NCBI GenBank assembly: GCA_027922465.2
Contig: BQMF02000279.1
Location: 186,001-250,000, forward strand
DNA length: 64,000 bases
Reading direction: 5' to 3'
Source of the DNA: Turritopsis dohrnii
Lineage: Eukaryota; Cnidaria; Hydrozoa; Anthoathecata; Oceaniidae
Shown here: positions 53,401-64,000 of the stretch, piece by piece
Numbering within the stretch: the stretch's first letter is position 1
Layout: every line of letters begins with the position of its first letter
Notes under the pieces: generated by a model
The model's database searches: none
Seen by the model: the letters and a program-made list of their open reading frames with translations, nothing else
Told to the model about the DNA's origin: nothing
Made by a program: the position numbers and the translations under genes

Positions 53401-56400
53401 CATAATCCAGCTTAATATAATTCCACTGTCAGTAAATTATTCTTCCTAGCAATGCCTTATTTTAAGATTATTTACACATGTGAATCAAACTTAAAAAGAT
53501 CTAAATTTCCGCACTTTAAGCTTATACGCCCTTGTTTCAAACAGCACTGACCTTAAAGCTATTGGCTTCCTATTCCATAAGTACCAGTCAGAAAGTGAAA
53601 TAAGATCACTTCATGTAAATATTCTTATATTCGTATGAGAATCGTCTTCTTCCTGACACTTTAAATGACAGCGTGCCTCCATATTTTAGGAAAAACTTTT
53701 AGGAAAAAATGTCAGTTTTGATAAAAATTTCGGAACATGTCCCACTGTTTGACCGTTGCTTATGATAGTGATAGCCTATTTGTCTCCCACGCAAAATCCT
53801 TGCTAGAGGGCGAAGTTGAAGACGAGCCTTTTAACTTGTAATTTTTATTTAGCTTTTCTGAAATTGCTAAGAAAGACGTCTTTAAACAGAATTTTCAAAG
53901 CATTTTTTTTTGGCCACACTATAATTAGAAATAATACGACCTTTGCCGTATTAAATTAGAGGAAAATCTAAAATAGGTAAAACAGTGTCCGCATTAATAA
54001 TTAGAGGAAATAAATTCATCCAATTTGGTCAAAATAATTTAACCGCATGGATTAGAGGAGGCATTAAATTAGAGAAATGACTGTACAGAAGTCAGGTTTC
54101 GTGGAATAGAATATCAAAAATGAATTTTATCAAAGAATAAACATTAAAAAACAAATCAAAATGTGCAGGCCTGAAAAATAGAAGAAAAACAAGTAGGTTA
54201 TAAGTATTTGCGGAAATCTAATGAGTAATAATAAAATTTAATACCTTTTCATTACTACAACTTTCTCTTAGATTCTTCATAATGCCGCCAGTTTCACTCT
54301 GTTAAAGAAACAAAGAAGAGAGAAAAAAATTAGTCCTATTGAACTTTTGTTGCATTTTTTTTTTATTTTTATTTTCTTATCGGCTGTTGCATCCATGGTG
54401 GCTTCTCTTGAATAGTTTATATTAATAGAAGTCCTCCATCCTTTTGTTTTTAAATATTTAATTGTATCTAATTTATATCCTTATAAAATATATATCTTTG
54501 TATATCTATTAGCAAACAGCAGAAATAAATACTACTACTACTAGTAGTACTTGCTTGTCGTCACCAATAATGGTTGGAAAAGGAGAAGAGAGGAACACTA
54601 CATCAAACCATGTGACCTCCAAATTCCTGTTTTTTCATGGGGTAATGAGCTTCTGTAAGAGTTTTTACGAGTTCATGATCTCAATTTAGGCAGTATGCTT
54701 ATGCTTAGTCTGTGATACTTTTGTTTTAAATACGTAATGAATAGTAATAACCCAATCCAGTCTAAAAAATGTGCGACTCAAAAGAATAAATTTCATGTAA
54801 TAAATTCACATTGACAAAATAAATATTTGCAAAACTTTAACAGTCAATATCATTTCGCACTAGTAGGAGCCAAGTTTTTATCATTCAAATTCTCTCTTCG
54901 TTAATGAGTGTGAAGGCTAAACAAAATAGAAGTATTATTAACGCCAGTCTAAAAACAATGAACCTTTGTTCACATTATGAGCTAACTAGTGAGACAAAGT
55001 GCGATAAAAACCACCATGATCAAAAAGGATATAATGTAAACCAATCCTCTTTACATTAACATAGCAAGAAACTGGAGTAACTATGAGTGAGTGAAGCTGT
55101 GAGTGGTATATATTGATGATAGTTTTGAGGATACTTTAGGTTATCTGGGAATTTCCAACCACAATAATTACTCGAGGTCTGAAGACGGTAGAGCATTGAA
55201 ATGCATTCATTTTTTACGGATAAAAAGTCGCTTGCAATCTAGCTACAAAAGAAGCCGGGTGTAGTAAAAGCTAAATTATAAAGACATGTATCGGCCAAAT
55301 TGGGACTAAATTTCGAATTTGACAGTCATTTTGTCAGATTTGACCAAAATTGGGCAATTCAGGCACCAATTTGGGAACAAATTTCAAAACTTTCCAGTTT
55401 TCACAAAAATTTGCACAAAGCACAATTTAAAGGTGCTGATTTCGAATTTGTCAGATTTGACCAAAATAGGGAAATTTGGGTCAAAATATAAACAGTTTAA
55501 CACAAATATCTGGTTTTGTATGAATCGTATGCTTCTTAATGAAAATTGACTAAAACAACACATTTAATTGACTGAGAGTTTCAAAGCACGAGTCATGTTT
55601 TTTAAGAAAGGGCTAGATTATTAAGAAAACGCTATACAGTCATGATTTGTTGAGCCATGTTCACTCACTGCTTAGAAACCAAACTTGTCATTAAACTGCA
55701 ATACAATTTCGTGAGTACACAAGTACAAAATTTGAGGCTTTTAGCTCTGGGTCAGCTTAAAACCAGAAAGACATATTATGCATTTTCTTTATACATTTTC
55801 AAGCAACTCAACAAATACTGGATTCTCAAATATGGCACTTCTTCAAACTAAACAATGACGGTAAATATGACAAATATACACCGTGAAGTTTTTCCACTTA
55901 TAGAATATCCTGAAGTCAGTGTATAGACAGCCCCAGCCCCTGTAGAACAGGAACAGAAAAGAACTAATATTAAAATCTGATTGGTTTTCTTTTCTTTTCA
56001 TTCTTTTCTGTTCATAACAAACAGAAAAAATTGAACTTTTTAAAACTTAGTATGTTCCGTCAAGGCTGAACTTTTAACCTTTGATCATAGTTTTTTTCTT
56101 TCCCATTCATTTTACACATGTTTAAAAAAACCTAGGTGTTTTCTATTGTTACGAAAAATGAAAGCAATTTATTGGAGTGCATGGTCTACATTATTTTCAT
56201 GATACAACAAAAATTGTAGCAAATCTGTTTTTCATCATAACACATTTCAAAGTATATTTGGACGAGGTACTTTGTTGGTCGGACATTTCCTTTATTTTAG
56301 CTTTTATCTGTCCAGCCAATGTGTAAAAATAATTGGACATGTCCAATGACCGACCGTTATTTACATCACTGTGATTAACAACAAATACTAAATTACACTA

Positions 56401-58205
56401 TGGTGTTGTCCAGCACATGATAATTTTGACATGAAAAAACTTAAATCAATTTTCAATTCACACAATTGAAAATTCAACAAAAATTTGGAAAGTAGTTGAT
56501 TCGTACCTTGTATCCACATTTCCCAGGATACATTGATCTTTGAAGTTCAAGAAATGTTCTGGAATAACCAGTATTTTCTCTTGCCTGCATCTCACAATAC
56601 ACAACACCAGCATTTTCTCCACACCCATTAATGTGGTGAACTTCAGTAATATATGCAGAATCCTGAAAAGAATTTTCAATCATCCCACATCATTCTTTTG
56701 CTTACCCATCTTATTATAGTAATCGGCAAAGCACTTTTATTTTAGAAAGTGATAGATTTAATTAATTTTACGTTCAAGTTCTTATTAAAGTCTGTTCATA
56801 AATTATATGCACTGATTTCAGCTTTTATATAAAAACCAGGCTCAAGGGAATTTATGTAATTTGTTAAATCTGGTTTCCACATGGTAACTGAAATTAGTGC
56901 ACATATTTTTTGAACAGACTTTAGTTGCGCATAAAACCACGTAGCAAGAGACACTTTTTCACGATTAGTATAATAGCACGTGGCGTGACGTCAGTTTTTT
57001 TATTATCACAGGGATCATTGCATTTCATCCCCAATTGAATGCAACAATTTTGGGGAAATGTCTTGGGAACCAATATGGGCTAACTAATGTTTTTTGGGGT
57101 CCCCAATAAAGTTGACCGAATGACGAAAAATTTGGATCTAATTTTTTTGGGTTGATGTGTCTATAACAGTCTATGACATCATCGAAATCTTTGATCAACG
57201 ATATCTTTGTAACGGTTGGTCGTAGCGAAACGATCCCATACATTTTTTTAATCCGATTTTGAGCTCTATAAAATGTAGAAACTTTCGAGTTTTGATTCCG
57301 TAATTTAATTTTTCGTCACGGGGTACTCACATGGTCAATTTGACATATCATTTTTGAAGTAAAATTTAATGAATAAACAAATAAATCAATAAAAAGTCCA
57401 GACAGTATCTACTCACTGTTAGTGTTGGATACAAAACATGATCAAGATAAATAGGTAGGAGATTTAGAAATCCTTCACTACCAGCGGTAGTCATAGTATA
57501 GCAAGTATGATCTGTGTCTGTCCATGCATTGGTACCTTGCGCTAAGCAACGATTAGCAAATAGATCAAGCATACCCTAATAAATATATGTACAACAAATG
57601 TTATCAAAGTGTTGTCATAGAAACAAAAAGTTTATACTATTCCCCATGGTATTTACTAGTTTTTAATACGATTTTATGAAAGATTTGTGTCACTGTTCCT
57701 TCCTGAACATGATATGAAACTTAAAGTCGTTACAGAATTGTAGGTTTTTACACAATGTGTTTATTCCTGAAACTATAAATATAAATCATATTTAATTTTA
57801 ACTTTGCAAGTCTTGTTGAAGTAAGTTCAGCAGCTATTGGAATAGAAAAATACTCATCTAAAACTATCAACCTTGTATGGATATTTTTCACTGCCCATAA
57901 AAACCAGGTGTTCAAGTGTATGTGGCAGGCCGTCATCGTCATGAGCTTCAGTTGCTAAATAAACAAGGCAAAAATTATAATAAAACAAAAACATCACACA
58001 TAAAAAGCAAATTAAAAAGAAGTGCCATTATAAAAGTCTGCAATTGCTTGAATGCTTGCAACTCACCAAGGCAAAAATATCCATTTACTAACGGTCCACC
58101 AACATTGGCTATACAAACAGTAAACCCAGTGTCTTTGGATTTATACTTCTTAACGGGTATTATTCCTGAAACTGTTGCTGATGCAACAAGTTCATAATGT
58201 TCCAT
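44415..58205 (-). CDS. M16 (insulinase-type) metallopeptidase, C05D11.1-like
   Basis: Zinc metallopeptidase of about 1000 residues. Exons from the 5' end: 58205-58067, 57954-57872, 57575-57417, 56662-56507, 54298-54245, 53247-53125, 53030-52893, 52794-52684, 52053-51962, 51888-51786, 51711-51382, 51232-51038, 50667-50565, 50283-50153, 50079-49961, 49824-49763, 46295-46226, 46074-45923, 45842-45665, 45296-45153, 44891-44775, 44686-44643, 44571-44415. The inverted zinc motif HTLEH is in DDDGLPHTLEHLVFMGSEKY; a likely third ligand Glu is in AGVVYCEMQ. Other family blocks are TNAWTDTDHTCYTMTTAGSE, YRPENLCLIITGNI and PLWRQIRGCGYSYNY. No signal peptide is evident, so it is probably cytosolic; M16 enzymes cleave small peptides inside a closed chamber. 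Phases fit everywhere except between 49763 and 46295, where one small exon (length 1 mod 3) is still missing. AATAAA (minus) is at 44208-44203. Confidence 0.9.
44925..45065. repeat. Short repeats of TTAGTCACTTTTCCCCGACTAA
   Basis: The unit TAGTCACTTTTCCCCGAC occurs twice with a variant (TAGTCACTTTTCTCTAAC), preceded by inverted relatives (GTCGGGGAAAATTTTAGTCA). It forms overlapping hairpins and is probably a MITE fragment, in the M16 intron between exons 45296-45153 and 44891-44775. Confidence 0.7.
47321..47703 (+). CDS. Candidate amidated-peptide precursor 1
   Basis: Exons 47321-47333 and 47420-47703 (good GT-AG, phase kept) give 98 residues. The N-terminus MSGRRQTRDN is followed by a hydrophobic stretch (LLTSALLVSLIVALVLPPAE, about 11-30) that works as a signal peptide. 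Immediately after it comes SFFKIGRKR: a Gly then Arg-Lys-Arg at 36-39, the classical amidation and prohormone convertase site, so the predicted product is a short ...FFKI-amide. The rest is a charged, helix-forming spacer with further basic sites (NNKRQKK) and no cysteine. Single small product, no copy repeats. It is not a match to a peptide family I know. It could instead be an ordinary small secreted or membrane protein; the amidation site is what argues for a neuropeptide. It lies on the opposite strand inside an M16 intron. Confidence 0.55.
48552..48661 (+). promoter_or_regulatory. Putative TATA box and 5' UTR of peptide precursor 2
   Basis: A TATA-like ATATAAAGG lies at about 48552-48560, some 100 bp before the ATG at 48662. 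An (AG)n run (48606-48622) lies in the presumed 5' UTR. No experimental start site is known. Confidence 0.35.
48662..49129 (+). CDS. Candidate amidated-peptide precursor 2
   Basis: Single-exon ORF of 155 residues. Signal peptide MKVLAVFFLICLSNVFS, then a peptide-like region. GKR at 63-65 follows ISINNLLTLMKTKSNTND + ILRALALR, an amphipathic helix that would become C-terminally amidated. Near the C-terminus, KK (142-143), PTYWIG, then GKR (150-152) brackets a short peptide predicted to be PTYWIG-amide. Between them are a CC pair (75-76) and a coiled-coil segment (LKEIEQLKDRVEKLQEQI). Signal peptide, dibasic flanks and two Gly-Lys-Arg sites are the hallmarks of a neuropeptide preprohormone; the family is not recognised. 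The same design as the neighbour 1 kb upstream (signal peptide, amidation site, helical tail) suggests a related pair, although sequence identity is low. AATAAA at 49214-49219. Confidence 0.62.
   Translation: MKVLAVFFLICLSNVFSYDLPMLPNSYREVGKSKDKISINNLLTLMKTKSNTNDILRALALRGKRQEQINDSRHCCRDIQMNQLADTPDTKTGLKDVAVLLKEIEQLKDRVEKLQEQIYPLTDDFQLRESRGDKTKKAQYEKKPTYWIGGKRSEN
49315..49521. mobile_element. AGACCTTTT-type MITE
   Basis: ATAGACCTTTTCATAAATTA at the left is mirrored imperfectly by TAATTCATGAACAGGTCTAT at the right; the right half is homologous to the MITE at 26353-26826 (TCGTTTC, AACGACACAAACGTCA, AAAACGAGAC, TGTGACGTAATT). It starts about 100 bp after the polyadenylation signal of peptide precursor 2. 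Confidence 0.72.
50317..50524 (-). mobile_element. tRNA-derived SINE, diverged copy
   Basis: Reverse complement of the 37541-37821 SINE: the head reads (minus strand) GATCGTGTAGTAGTTATAGTG then TGCGACCCGTGTTCGAGTCC, with A- and B-boxes in normal order. Body similarity fades past AGTTAGTCGATGGATCCCAT. It lies in the M16 intron between exons 50667-50565 and 50283-50153. Confidence 0.72.
50870..51006 (+). mobile_element. CTATAGAAA-type palindromic MITE, copy H (most complete)
   Basis: Both ends are kept: CCCACCGGGCAAATTGGTTG at the left and CAATTTTGCCCACTGGG at the right, with GCGGGGAAGAGTACATTTAT and CCATTTCAATGGAAATGCAC inside. It ends about 30 bp from the low end of M16 exon 51232-51038. Confidence 0.8.
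55311..55490. repeat. Imperfect direct repeat in an M16 intron
   Basis: TTTCGAATTTG ... TGTCAGATTTGACCAAAAT occurs at about 55310-55351 and again at 55439-55467, with further CAATTTGGG-type motifs. The two overlapping open frames here follow the repeat and do not look like real proteins. Confidence 0.5.
56785..56934. mobile_element. 150-bp MITE with TAAAGTCTGTTCA ends
   Basis: AAAGTCTGTTCATAAATTAT then ATGCACTGATTTCAG at the left is mirrored by CTGAAATTAGTGCACATATT then TTTTGAACAGACTTTA at the right, with about four mismatches over 35 bp. It lies in the M16 intron between exons 57575-57417 and 56662-56507. Confidence 0.82.
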
Positions 58206-58745
58206 TTCTTACTTCTGAAGAGACATAATATTAACTTTATGAGGAATAAAATGATGAAGTTTTACATGCTTTTTTTTATAAGAACCAGTAAAAAAATGAC
58301 CTGAGTTCTTATTTTGTGAGCCTTTTTCAGCCTGAGTTGTTCTTATTTTGTTCTTTGCTTTAAAAACACAGTTTCAAATTTCAGCCTAATTTTGTTCTTA
58401 TCATTGGAACTTCCAGTAAAATAGAAATAAATATTTTTAAAAGCAACTGGTAAAAAGCATGGTTACTGTTCGGTAAAAACCCATTCACATATTTAAGCTT
58501 TTTTCACATGCACGTAAAACTTTACGTAAGCTCTTACGACTAAAACAATGTTCATTCGTTCTCGTCTTAAAGGAGAATTAACGTCGGAATTATGTAATGT
58601 TTTTTTCAATGAATCGATTTTAAATTGTGGAAGATGACTTTTTACAAAGTTTCATTCATTTTACACAATTCTTTCGTTAGTTATTTAAGTTTGAAGTTTA
58701 ATCAAAACTCAAAAATATGATGTCACAGTTGCACTTAGATATCCA

Positions 58746-59020
58746 GCTGCAGTTTTTACAAATAACATAGTGAAGACAATTTGTGATGAGAGAATATATT
58801 TTCGTTTTCCTGATCTTTTCAAAGAACAACAGAGAGCTGAAAGATGGTTTAACAACATCGGCACCGGGTTTTACTGTTAAAACTTTTCGATTTGGAAAAG
58901 ACAAAGTAGTTTGCAGCGATCATTTTCATGAAGACTGTTTCAAAGTTGATAATATGGCAAACATGCTAGGTTATATGCCGACAAAACATTGAAAGCTGGT
59001 GCGGTACCAACAATTTTCCA
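58746..59020 (+). pseudogene. THAP domain pseudogene (transposase remnant)
   Basis: Pieced across frames: IVKTICDERIYFRFPDLFKE, QQRAERWFNNIG, then a frameshift near 58868, TVKTFRFGKDKVVCSDHF, HEDCF, and a stop at 58990 followed in a shifted frame by KAGAVPTIF. These are the THAP elements FRFP, the invariant Trp, C-x2-H and the closing AVPTIF. At least two frameshifts make it non-functional. Its position inside the long-TIR element identifies it as the DNA-binding end of a transposase. Confidence 0.75.
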
Positions 59021-59414
59021 ACATATAGTATTGAACATGACAAATATGAATGGAGAAAACTGTGAGCTCTTAAAAACTTTCAAGAGGTGCAACAAAGTGA
59101 TCAAAAAGAAGTAAAATGTTTTTAAAATTTAATTTCCATAAATGCTCTCTTTGTGTATTTTTCTAACACAAGGCATGGTTTACTCTAGTATTTTTCAATT
59201 TTCCTAAAGAATCTTTTTAAAAAATAACAAAAGAGACACGGTAATGTGTTCAGAGACTTGCACATTCTTAAACAGATGTTCTTTGAGATTTTTCTTCCTA
59301 TCTGACCTGGTTTCTTTTATTTTGAAAATTTCTAAAAGTATTATCCGCATTATTGGAATTGCGATTAAATCTATCTGGTAGAAACCACGCCTTGCATACA
59401 TACGTAATGAAGTT

Positions 59415-60412
59415 CAGGGTGCGAAATAAGAAAATTATCTGAGCAGGTCAATGTCCGGCTGATTCTACGAATTTAGTGTGAATTGAACGGTCATTGAAGA
59501 TGTTGACATGTCACTGATTAAGTGCTTGTATGAAGAAATGAAACAAGTTTAAAGTCTTTCATATTACTGGTGAGGGGGACGATTCTAGCAACTTGGCTAG
59601 AACCCCAATCACTGAAACTAACAATACGTTAGCCTTATCTCTTCACCACTGAACTATTGATGAGCGGTAGATCTTATGTCTCTTACGAATATCATAATGC
59701 TTGTGGTGAAATAATTCACAGATAAACTTGAGCAAATCGGATTGTCTAAAAATAATTAATCGTCTATAACGCAATTATTTGCAGGAATGTCTAAAGAATA
59801 ATTATTATCAACTTTCTCTTCGACATTTCAATTTGCTTCTTTATGAAAATAAACGTTTATTTCATCGTCTGTGTTTAACCTTTTTCTTTATTTACAATCA
59901 TCAACATTGATTTGTGTAGAAAAAAAGACTACCACTAAATAAACTTTCTGGACAAATTTACCTCGCTTCAACCTGCAAAACATCACTTACTTCTTACTTC
60001 ACCTGTTGTCTGCCGAAATGAATGATAAAACATTTCGCACATTTTACATGCGCTCTCCTCCGCTGTTACTAATCAACGATATATACGCTGTAATTAATAA
60101 AAGTTTTAATAACAAACTCTCAGTTGAAGGGCAGAAAGTTTGTTTTCATATCATGCGAACAACAGGTGGAAAGTCGAAAGTGAAACGAAGAAGAAAACCG
60201 ACTTTTTACTGCGCAACAAGAAAAAATAATAATAATAATGTAGTTAAGAAAAAATATCACAAGATTAAAAAATCAACTAGTTAGTTACTTTTTTGGGGAA
60301 ATGCATTGGCAGGACAATGACCTGTTTAGTAGAGCATTTTGTGATAAAATTGTCGGTCAAGTCTATTTTTTACCGGACTTTGTCTGGTGTCCGGCCGTTA
60401 TTTCGCACCCTG
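59415..60412. mobile_element. 998-bp element nested in the THAP transposon, 5-bp duplication
   Basis: CAGGGTGCGAAATAA at 59415 is an exact inverted copy of TTATTTCGCACCCTG ending at 60412, and AAGTT flanks both sides (59410-59414, 60413-60417). Inside are an open frame at 60006-60284 (basic C-terminus KKKYHKIKKSTS) and the start of another at 60301; neither is recognisable. The short duplication and CAGGG ends do not point firmly to one superfamily. Confidence 0.72.
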
Positions 60413-61099
60413 AAGTTATAATGTTCATTGAAAAACAAAAATTCTTCAGGCGCACATGTTGTGAAAAAGAAAATCTACCATCAGCACTTTTTTCTTATAA
60501 GAAAAAAACCTTACTTTGCCGTCATTCTTTTTCACTTTGGAATAAATTATTTTCCTATCTGTGATATCTAATAAATGACGTTTCAAGCACAGATTTATTC
60601 AATAATAAAACGTTAAAATCTGAAGAAGATATGTGGCCACTCATGATTTTCTTTTAACATGAATGATTCTGACTTTGTGTATGAAGAAATTCTAGTGCAA
60701 CTGTGACGTCACAGTGAATTTTCAAAATCCTTTATTATAAGTGAAGTATGGTATTTTATAAAATTTTATTATTAAACGTTCCAAAAGTATATCGTAGTTT
60801 TTACTGCAACAAATATTACATGCATGTGAATGAAAATCTCCGTCAAGGTTTTTTTTCTTCGTAAGAACTTCATGAGGTGTTACGACAAAAATTACGTGCA
60901 TGTGAAAAAAGCTTTATTGAACAAAACTTCTAAACCATTTACCTGCGAGAGAATTCATATCATGAATTGTTCTTATTTTACAAAGAAATTGAGGCTCACA
61001 CTGTTCTTCATTTTTGAAACAATGATTTGGGCCTCAGATTGTTCTTATTTTGTTTTTATTTTTTGGCCAAATCTGAGGCTCGTGTTCTTATAAAATTGT

Positions 61100-63820
61100 T
61101 AATATAAAAAAAAAAGCGTGTATATGTTTAGTTTGAATTTACGGTCAAGTTCTTCTTTTCTAAGCAGAGGCAGAACATAGACTCGAAACATAAACCCACA
61201 CAATAATCCATATATGAATATGTTATTGCTCACCAAAATTATTTTGCCAACACTAGTATCCTGGGGGTAACAACTTTTATAGCCTGTCTAACTTCGAAAG
61301 GATGTGTCAAACCCCTCTTTCCCGTGTGAAGTCCATGACAAAAAATATTATCTGGTGAAAACAGGAAAGTGCATCCTCCCAAAAAATTTAGAACCAAATT
61401 TTTCCCCCAGCCCAGCCCCCCAGATGATATTTCCCCAAAAATGCTGTGTTCGGTGTTGGGGATGCAAGAACCTATTGAGTCACCTAGTGAGAGGAAAAAA
61501 ATGCTGAAAATACTATAACGTCATTATACTAATAATCAACTCAGAGAGGAAGCTCTTACTCCCTAGTAAATTACAAAGGATCGAGAAAAATGCACTGCAC
61601 TGCAATCCCAATATCACATTTTAAAAATGAAACTACAAAGAATTATGAAATAATGCAATTATGAAACTACTTTTTGAGCCTTATCATATTTGTAAGTATC
61701 ATTTTGGAATCCCTGTAAAACTACTATTAATTTTTTGGATTTGTGAAACTTTTAAAGTTAAGTAGTAGTAAGTAAGTAAGTAAGAAAGATAAGTAAGTTT
61801 CTTCCGCGCGTTAAACAATAGTAAACAAACGCCGGCTCACGTGTTAATGGAACATACAGCCTGCGTTCCAAATTAACATTTTTCAGGCTATTCATTGAGC
61901 ACGTTTTCATTATTTGAACTGAAACATGTTCATCAACTTTGAATGATTAATAGTTTCTTCAAGTAGAAGGCAATGTAGTCCATGGTAATATAAAAATAAT
62001 GGTGATACACCGGATAAAGTGGTTTGGTTTATCTTTAATGTTATTTGGACATGATTTGTTACAAAATAATAATTGTAAGTACTTCTAATTTAAAAACTTG
62101 TGATGATGAAATGACTGGTTTAATAGGGCTTTCTTTTCTTTTCTTCTACACATGGTCTAGAATGTTGTAATTTAAGTACATTAATAGATCGATTATAAGT
62201 AAATTGATAATAATTGGATTATTAATTAATCACAGTATTTTATATATAGTTTTGATCATATTGCTGTGTTTTCTTTTTTGCAAGTCATTTTGTCAGGGTG
62301 TTCTACAAAGCATATCATAATATAAGTATTTTGGATGAAAAATACATGACATGAATTAATGCCAAAATATTGATTGCTCAATGCACATTTTTGTACTAGA
62401 TATCAAAGCATTGAAAATAGAACATCAAAGAATAATACAGGTCAAAAACCATAGCGCAATAGGCTATTGAGCATCCAAATCTTGGTGCCCAAATTTAAAC
62501 CTCACTTCTTCGTGTTTGAACTTTTGTTTATTCCATGAATCATGGATATAAAAGTTTCTCATTCTTAATTCTAGAAGAATAATAATATTAAAACATCAAT
62601 TTGCAGTAAGATTTGAGCGATTCTAGGCCAATATAGGGCCCCAAATCAAAATGTTATAGGGTCCACCACCCAAACCCCCCAGATAGCTGCCATGGTTTGT
62701 ATCATAAGCAAGACTCACGTGTCACTAACGCCGACCAAATTCAAATCCTGTATTACCCCCTGATCATGTGTATATTAAAAACCATAACAACAGCAGAGTA
62801 GGGTTCAAAGTCCATTATTTTGAGGAGAATAAAAATATTTGGATATGGAAGAGTATACAAGCATATCTCAAGTACTAGAAATATCAGTACAGGGCATTCT
62901 CACGCTAGTATTTTTTATATTTCTACCATTAAAAAAGTTCTTCAAACTTTTATTTGTCAATAGACAATACTGTAGACAATTAATATATTTTCTCCACAAG
63001 GTGGAAGGACAAACCCTAACAGGTACCTAATTACAATACCTAATTATTATTATTACTAGCTTGTAGCTTTAGCTAAAAATGCCCCAAGCTCAAGCATTTC
63101 AGTTTGCACACACAGCACAAGCTATACATTGTAAGCCTATACAACGGGAAACAAAATAAAACAAAACTTTGTTACTTTTTGTTTAGGCCTATGTCACACT
63201 GATGCTAATATACCTTTCAAAAAGTGTAAATAAGGCTTAACAAGTAATATCAGAAAGTATTTGCTACAAACAAAAGAAATGTGTGAACTGAAAACAAGGA
63301 TAGGTATTTTATAATCAAAGATTTGTTAAAGAAATTCTGTAAGAACCAAAAGAATAAAAACAAACTTTTTCAAAAAAAAAATTAAAGCGAAAAATCCATT
63401 AGAAATCTGCGTTACAAACTTTGATTCGAAACAAAAAATAGCCAAACTTTACATTAAAAAAACAAGAAAAAATATAAAAAGGTTTTATTGATCATGATCA
63501 CACCAGGTTTGAAGGACAGAAAGAAGGAAAAACACGAAGAACGACAATTTGTACGTTTCTTGCATACACAGAAATCCAATTAAAATCTTTTTAAGGCAAG
63601 ATCCGCCAAAAACCAGTGCAATGAATAAAATTTATTGAATGAAAGATTAAGAGCTGAAATATGTACAAAAATAAAATGTATTGTTGGCAAAATTTCAGAT
63701 TTCAAGCTGTGCTTCAAAATCCTAGTCGTTCACTTCACTAAAACAACACAAAAGTAATATGAAAAATGTCTAAGCAATTTTAGGATACGAACTTCAACAT
63801 AGTATAGTATAATAATAAAT
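61100..63820. other. Intergenic region
   Basis: No protein-coding region or recognised transposon was found. It contains a (TAAG)n run at about 61758-61798 and several A-rich stretches. Short open frames on both strands lack coding character. Confidence 0.5.
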
Positions 63821-63866
63821 TAGGGAAAAAACATTCTGTCTCCCACCTACGATACCATGCTTTGAC

Positions 63867-64000
63867 ATGGGAAAAAAGCAAAGTCAGCTAATAATTGTAT
63901 ACCATCGTGTAACATCAACACGAAAGTTGGAAGATGATGAGGATGAAGATGAGGAACAAAATCGGAAACTGACATTTGCCTATCTCGTGAAACTACTATG
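63867..64000 (+). CDS. Possible first exon, truncated by the window edge
   Basis: From an ATG at 63867 one frame is open to the end: MGKKQSQLIIVYHRVTSTRK, then an acidic run LEDDEDEDEEQNRKL and TFAYLVKLL. Upstream the frame is open back to about 63820. The acidic block followed by a hydrophobic segment looks like protein but I do not recognise it. It may equally be chance in a GAT/GAG-rich stretch. Confidence 0.25.
   Translation, partial: MGKKQSQLIIVYHRVTSTRKLEDDEDEDEEQNRKLTFAYLVKLL

Larger units (their letters stand above)
58274..61095. mobile_element. Decayed THAP-type DNA transposon with long inverted ends
   Basis: TTTTATAAGAAC at 58274 is mirrored by GTTCTTATAAAA at 61095. Further matched pairs run inward: CAGCCTGAGTTGTTCTTATT with relatives at 60968 and 61040; AAGCTTTTTTCACATGCACG (about 58495) with CGTGCATGTGAAAAAAGCTT (about 60895); GATGTCACAGTTGCACTTAG (about 58719) with CTAGTGCAACTGTGACGTCA (about 60692). 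The inverted ends are therefore roughly 0.4-0.5 kb each. A THAP pseudogene starts just inside the left arm. THAP domains occur in P-element and Kolobok transposases; which one this was cannot be told from what is left. A separate 998-bp element is inserted at 59415-60412. Confidence 0.72.

Overview
The window looks like nuclear DNA of an animal, most likely a cnidarian and possibly a hydrozoan. The reasons are AT-rich sequence with short GT-AG introns, a secreted protease carrying an ShK domain, a TTAGGG telomere-type array, many very short inverted-repeat transposons including a CAACCTCGTACCCAGGGTTT-ended type that I associate with cnidarian genomes, and two small candidate amidated-peptide precursors. 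The species is an inference; the gene calls below do not depend on it.

Layout. 1-1483 holds the 3' part of a germline-type bHLH gene (SOHLH-like, +). 2217-5685 is a complete ShK plus chymotrypsin-type protease gene (+), with an interstitial telomere element in its last intron. 5.7-14.9 kb is gene-poor: a dead 5'-truncated LINE, a pogo/Tigger remnant, several MITEs and one weak pair of divergent coding pieces. 14918-27599 is a full FHAD1-like gene (FHA domain plus long coiled coil, 31 exons, +). 27.6-30.9 kb is intergenic with nested MITEs. 30963-35938 is a CARF-like domain gene (+) whose third intron carries an apparently intact R2-type non-LTR retrotransposon ORF of 1059 codons. 36-40.8 kb is intergenic with a second LINE fragment, a tRNA-derived SINE and large hairpins. 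40.8-44.05 kb has a thioredoxin-like orphan exon and a CAP/GAPR-1-like gene (+). 44415-58205 is a large M16 metallopeptidase gene of the C05D11.1-like group (-, 23 exons recovered). Two small secreted-peptide genes lie on the opposite strand inside one of its introns. 58.3-61.1 kb is a decayed THAP-domain DNA transposon with a second element inserted in it, and the remainder is intergenic except for a possible first exon at the right edge.

The genes do not form one pathway. The most interesting local association is the pair of candidate neuropeptide precursors (47.3-49.1 kb) nested inside a gene for a peptidase of a family that often degrades small peptides. Host coding regions were rebuilt by matching splice sites and reading phase by eye; each complete model keeps frame throughout except where stated.
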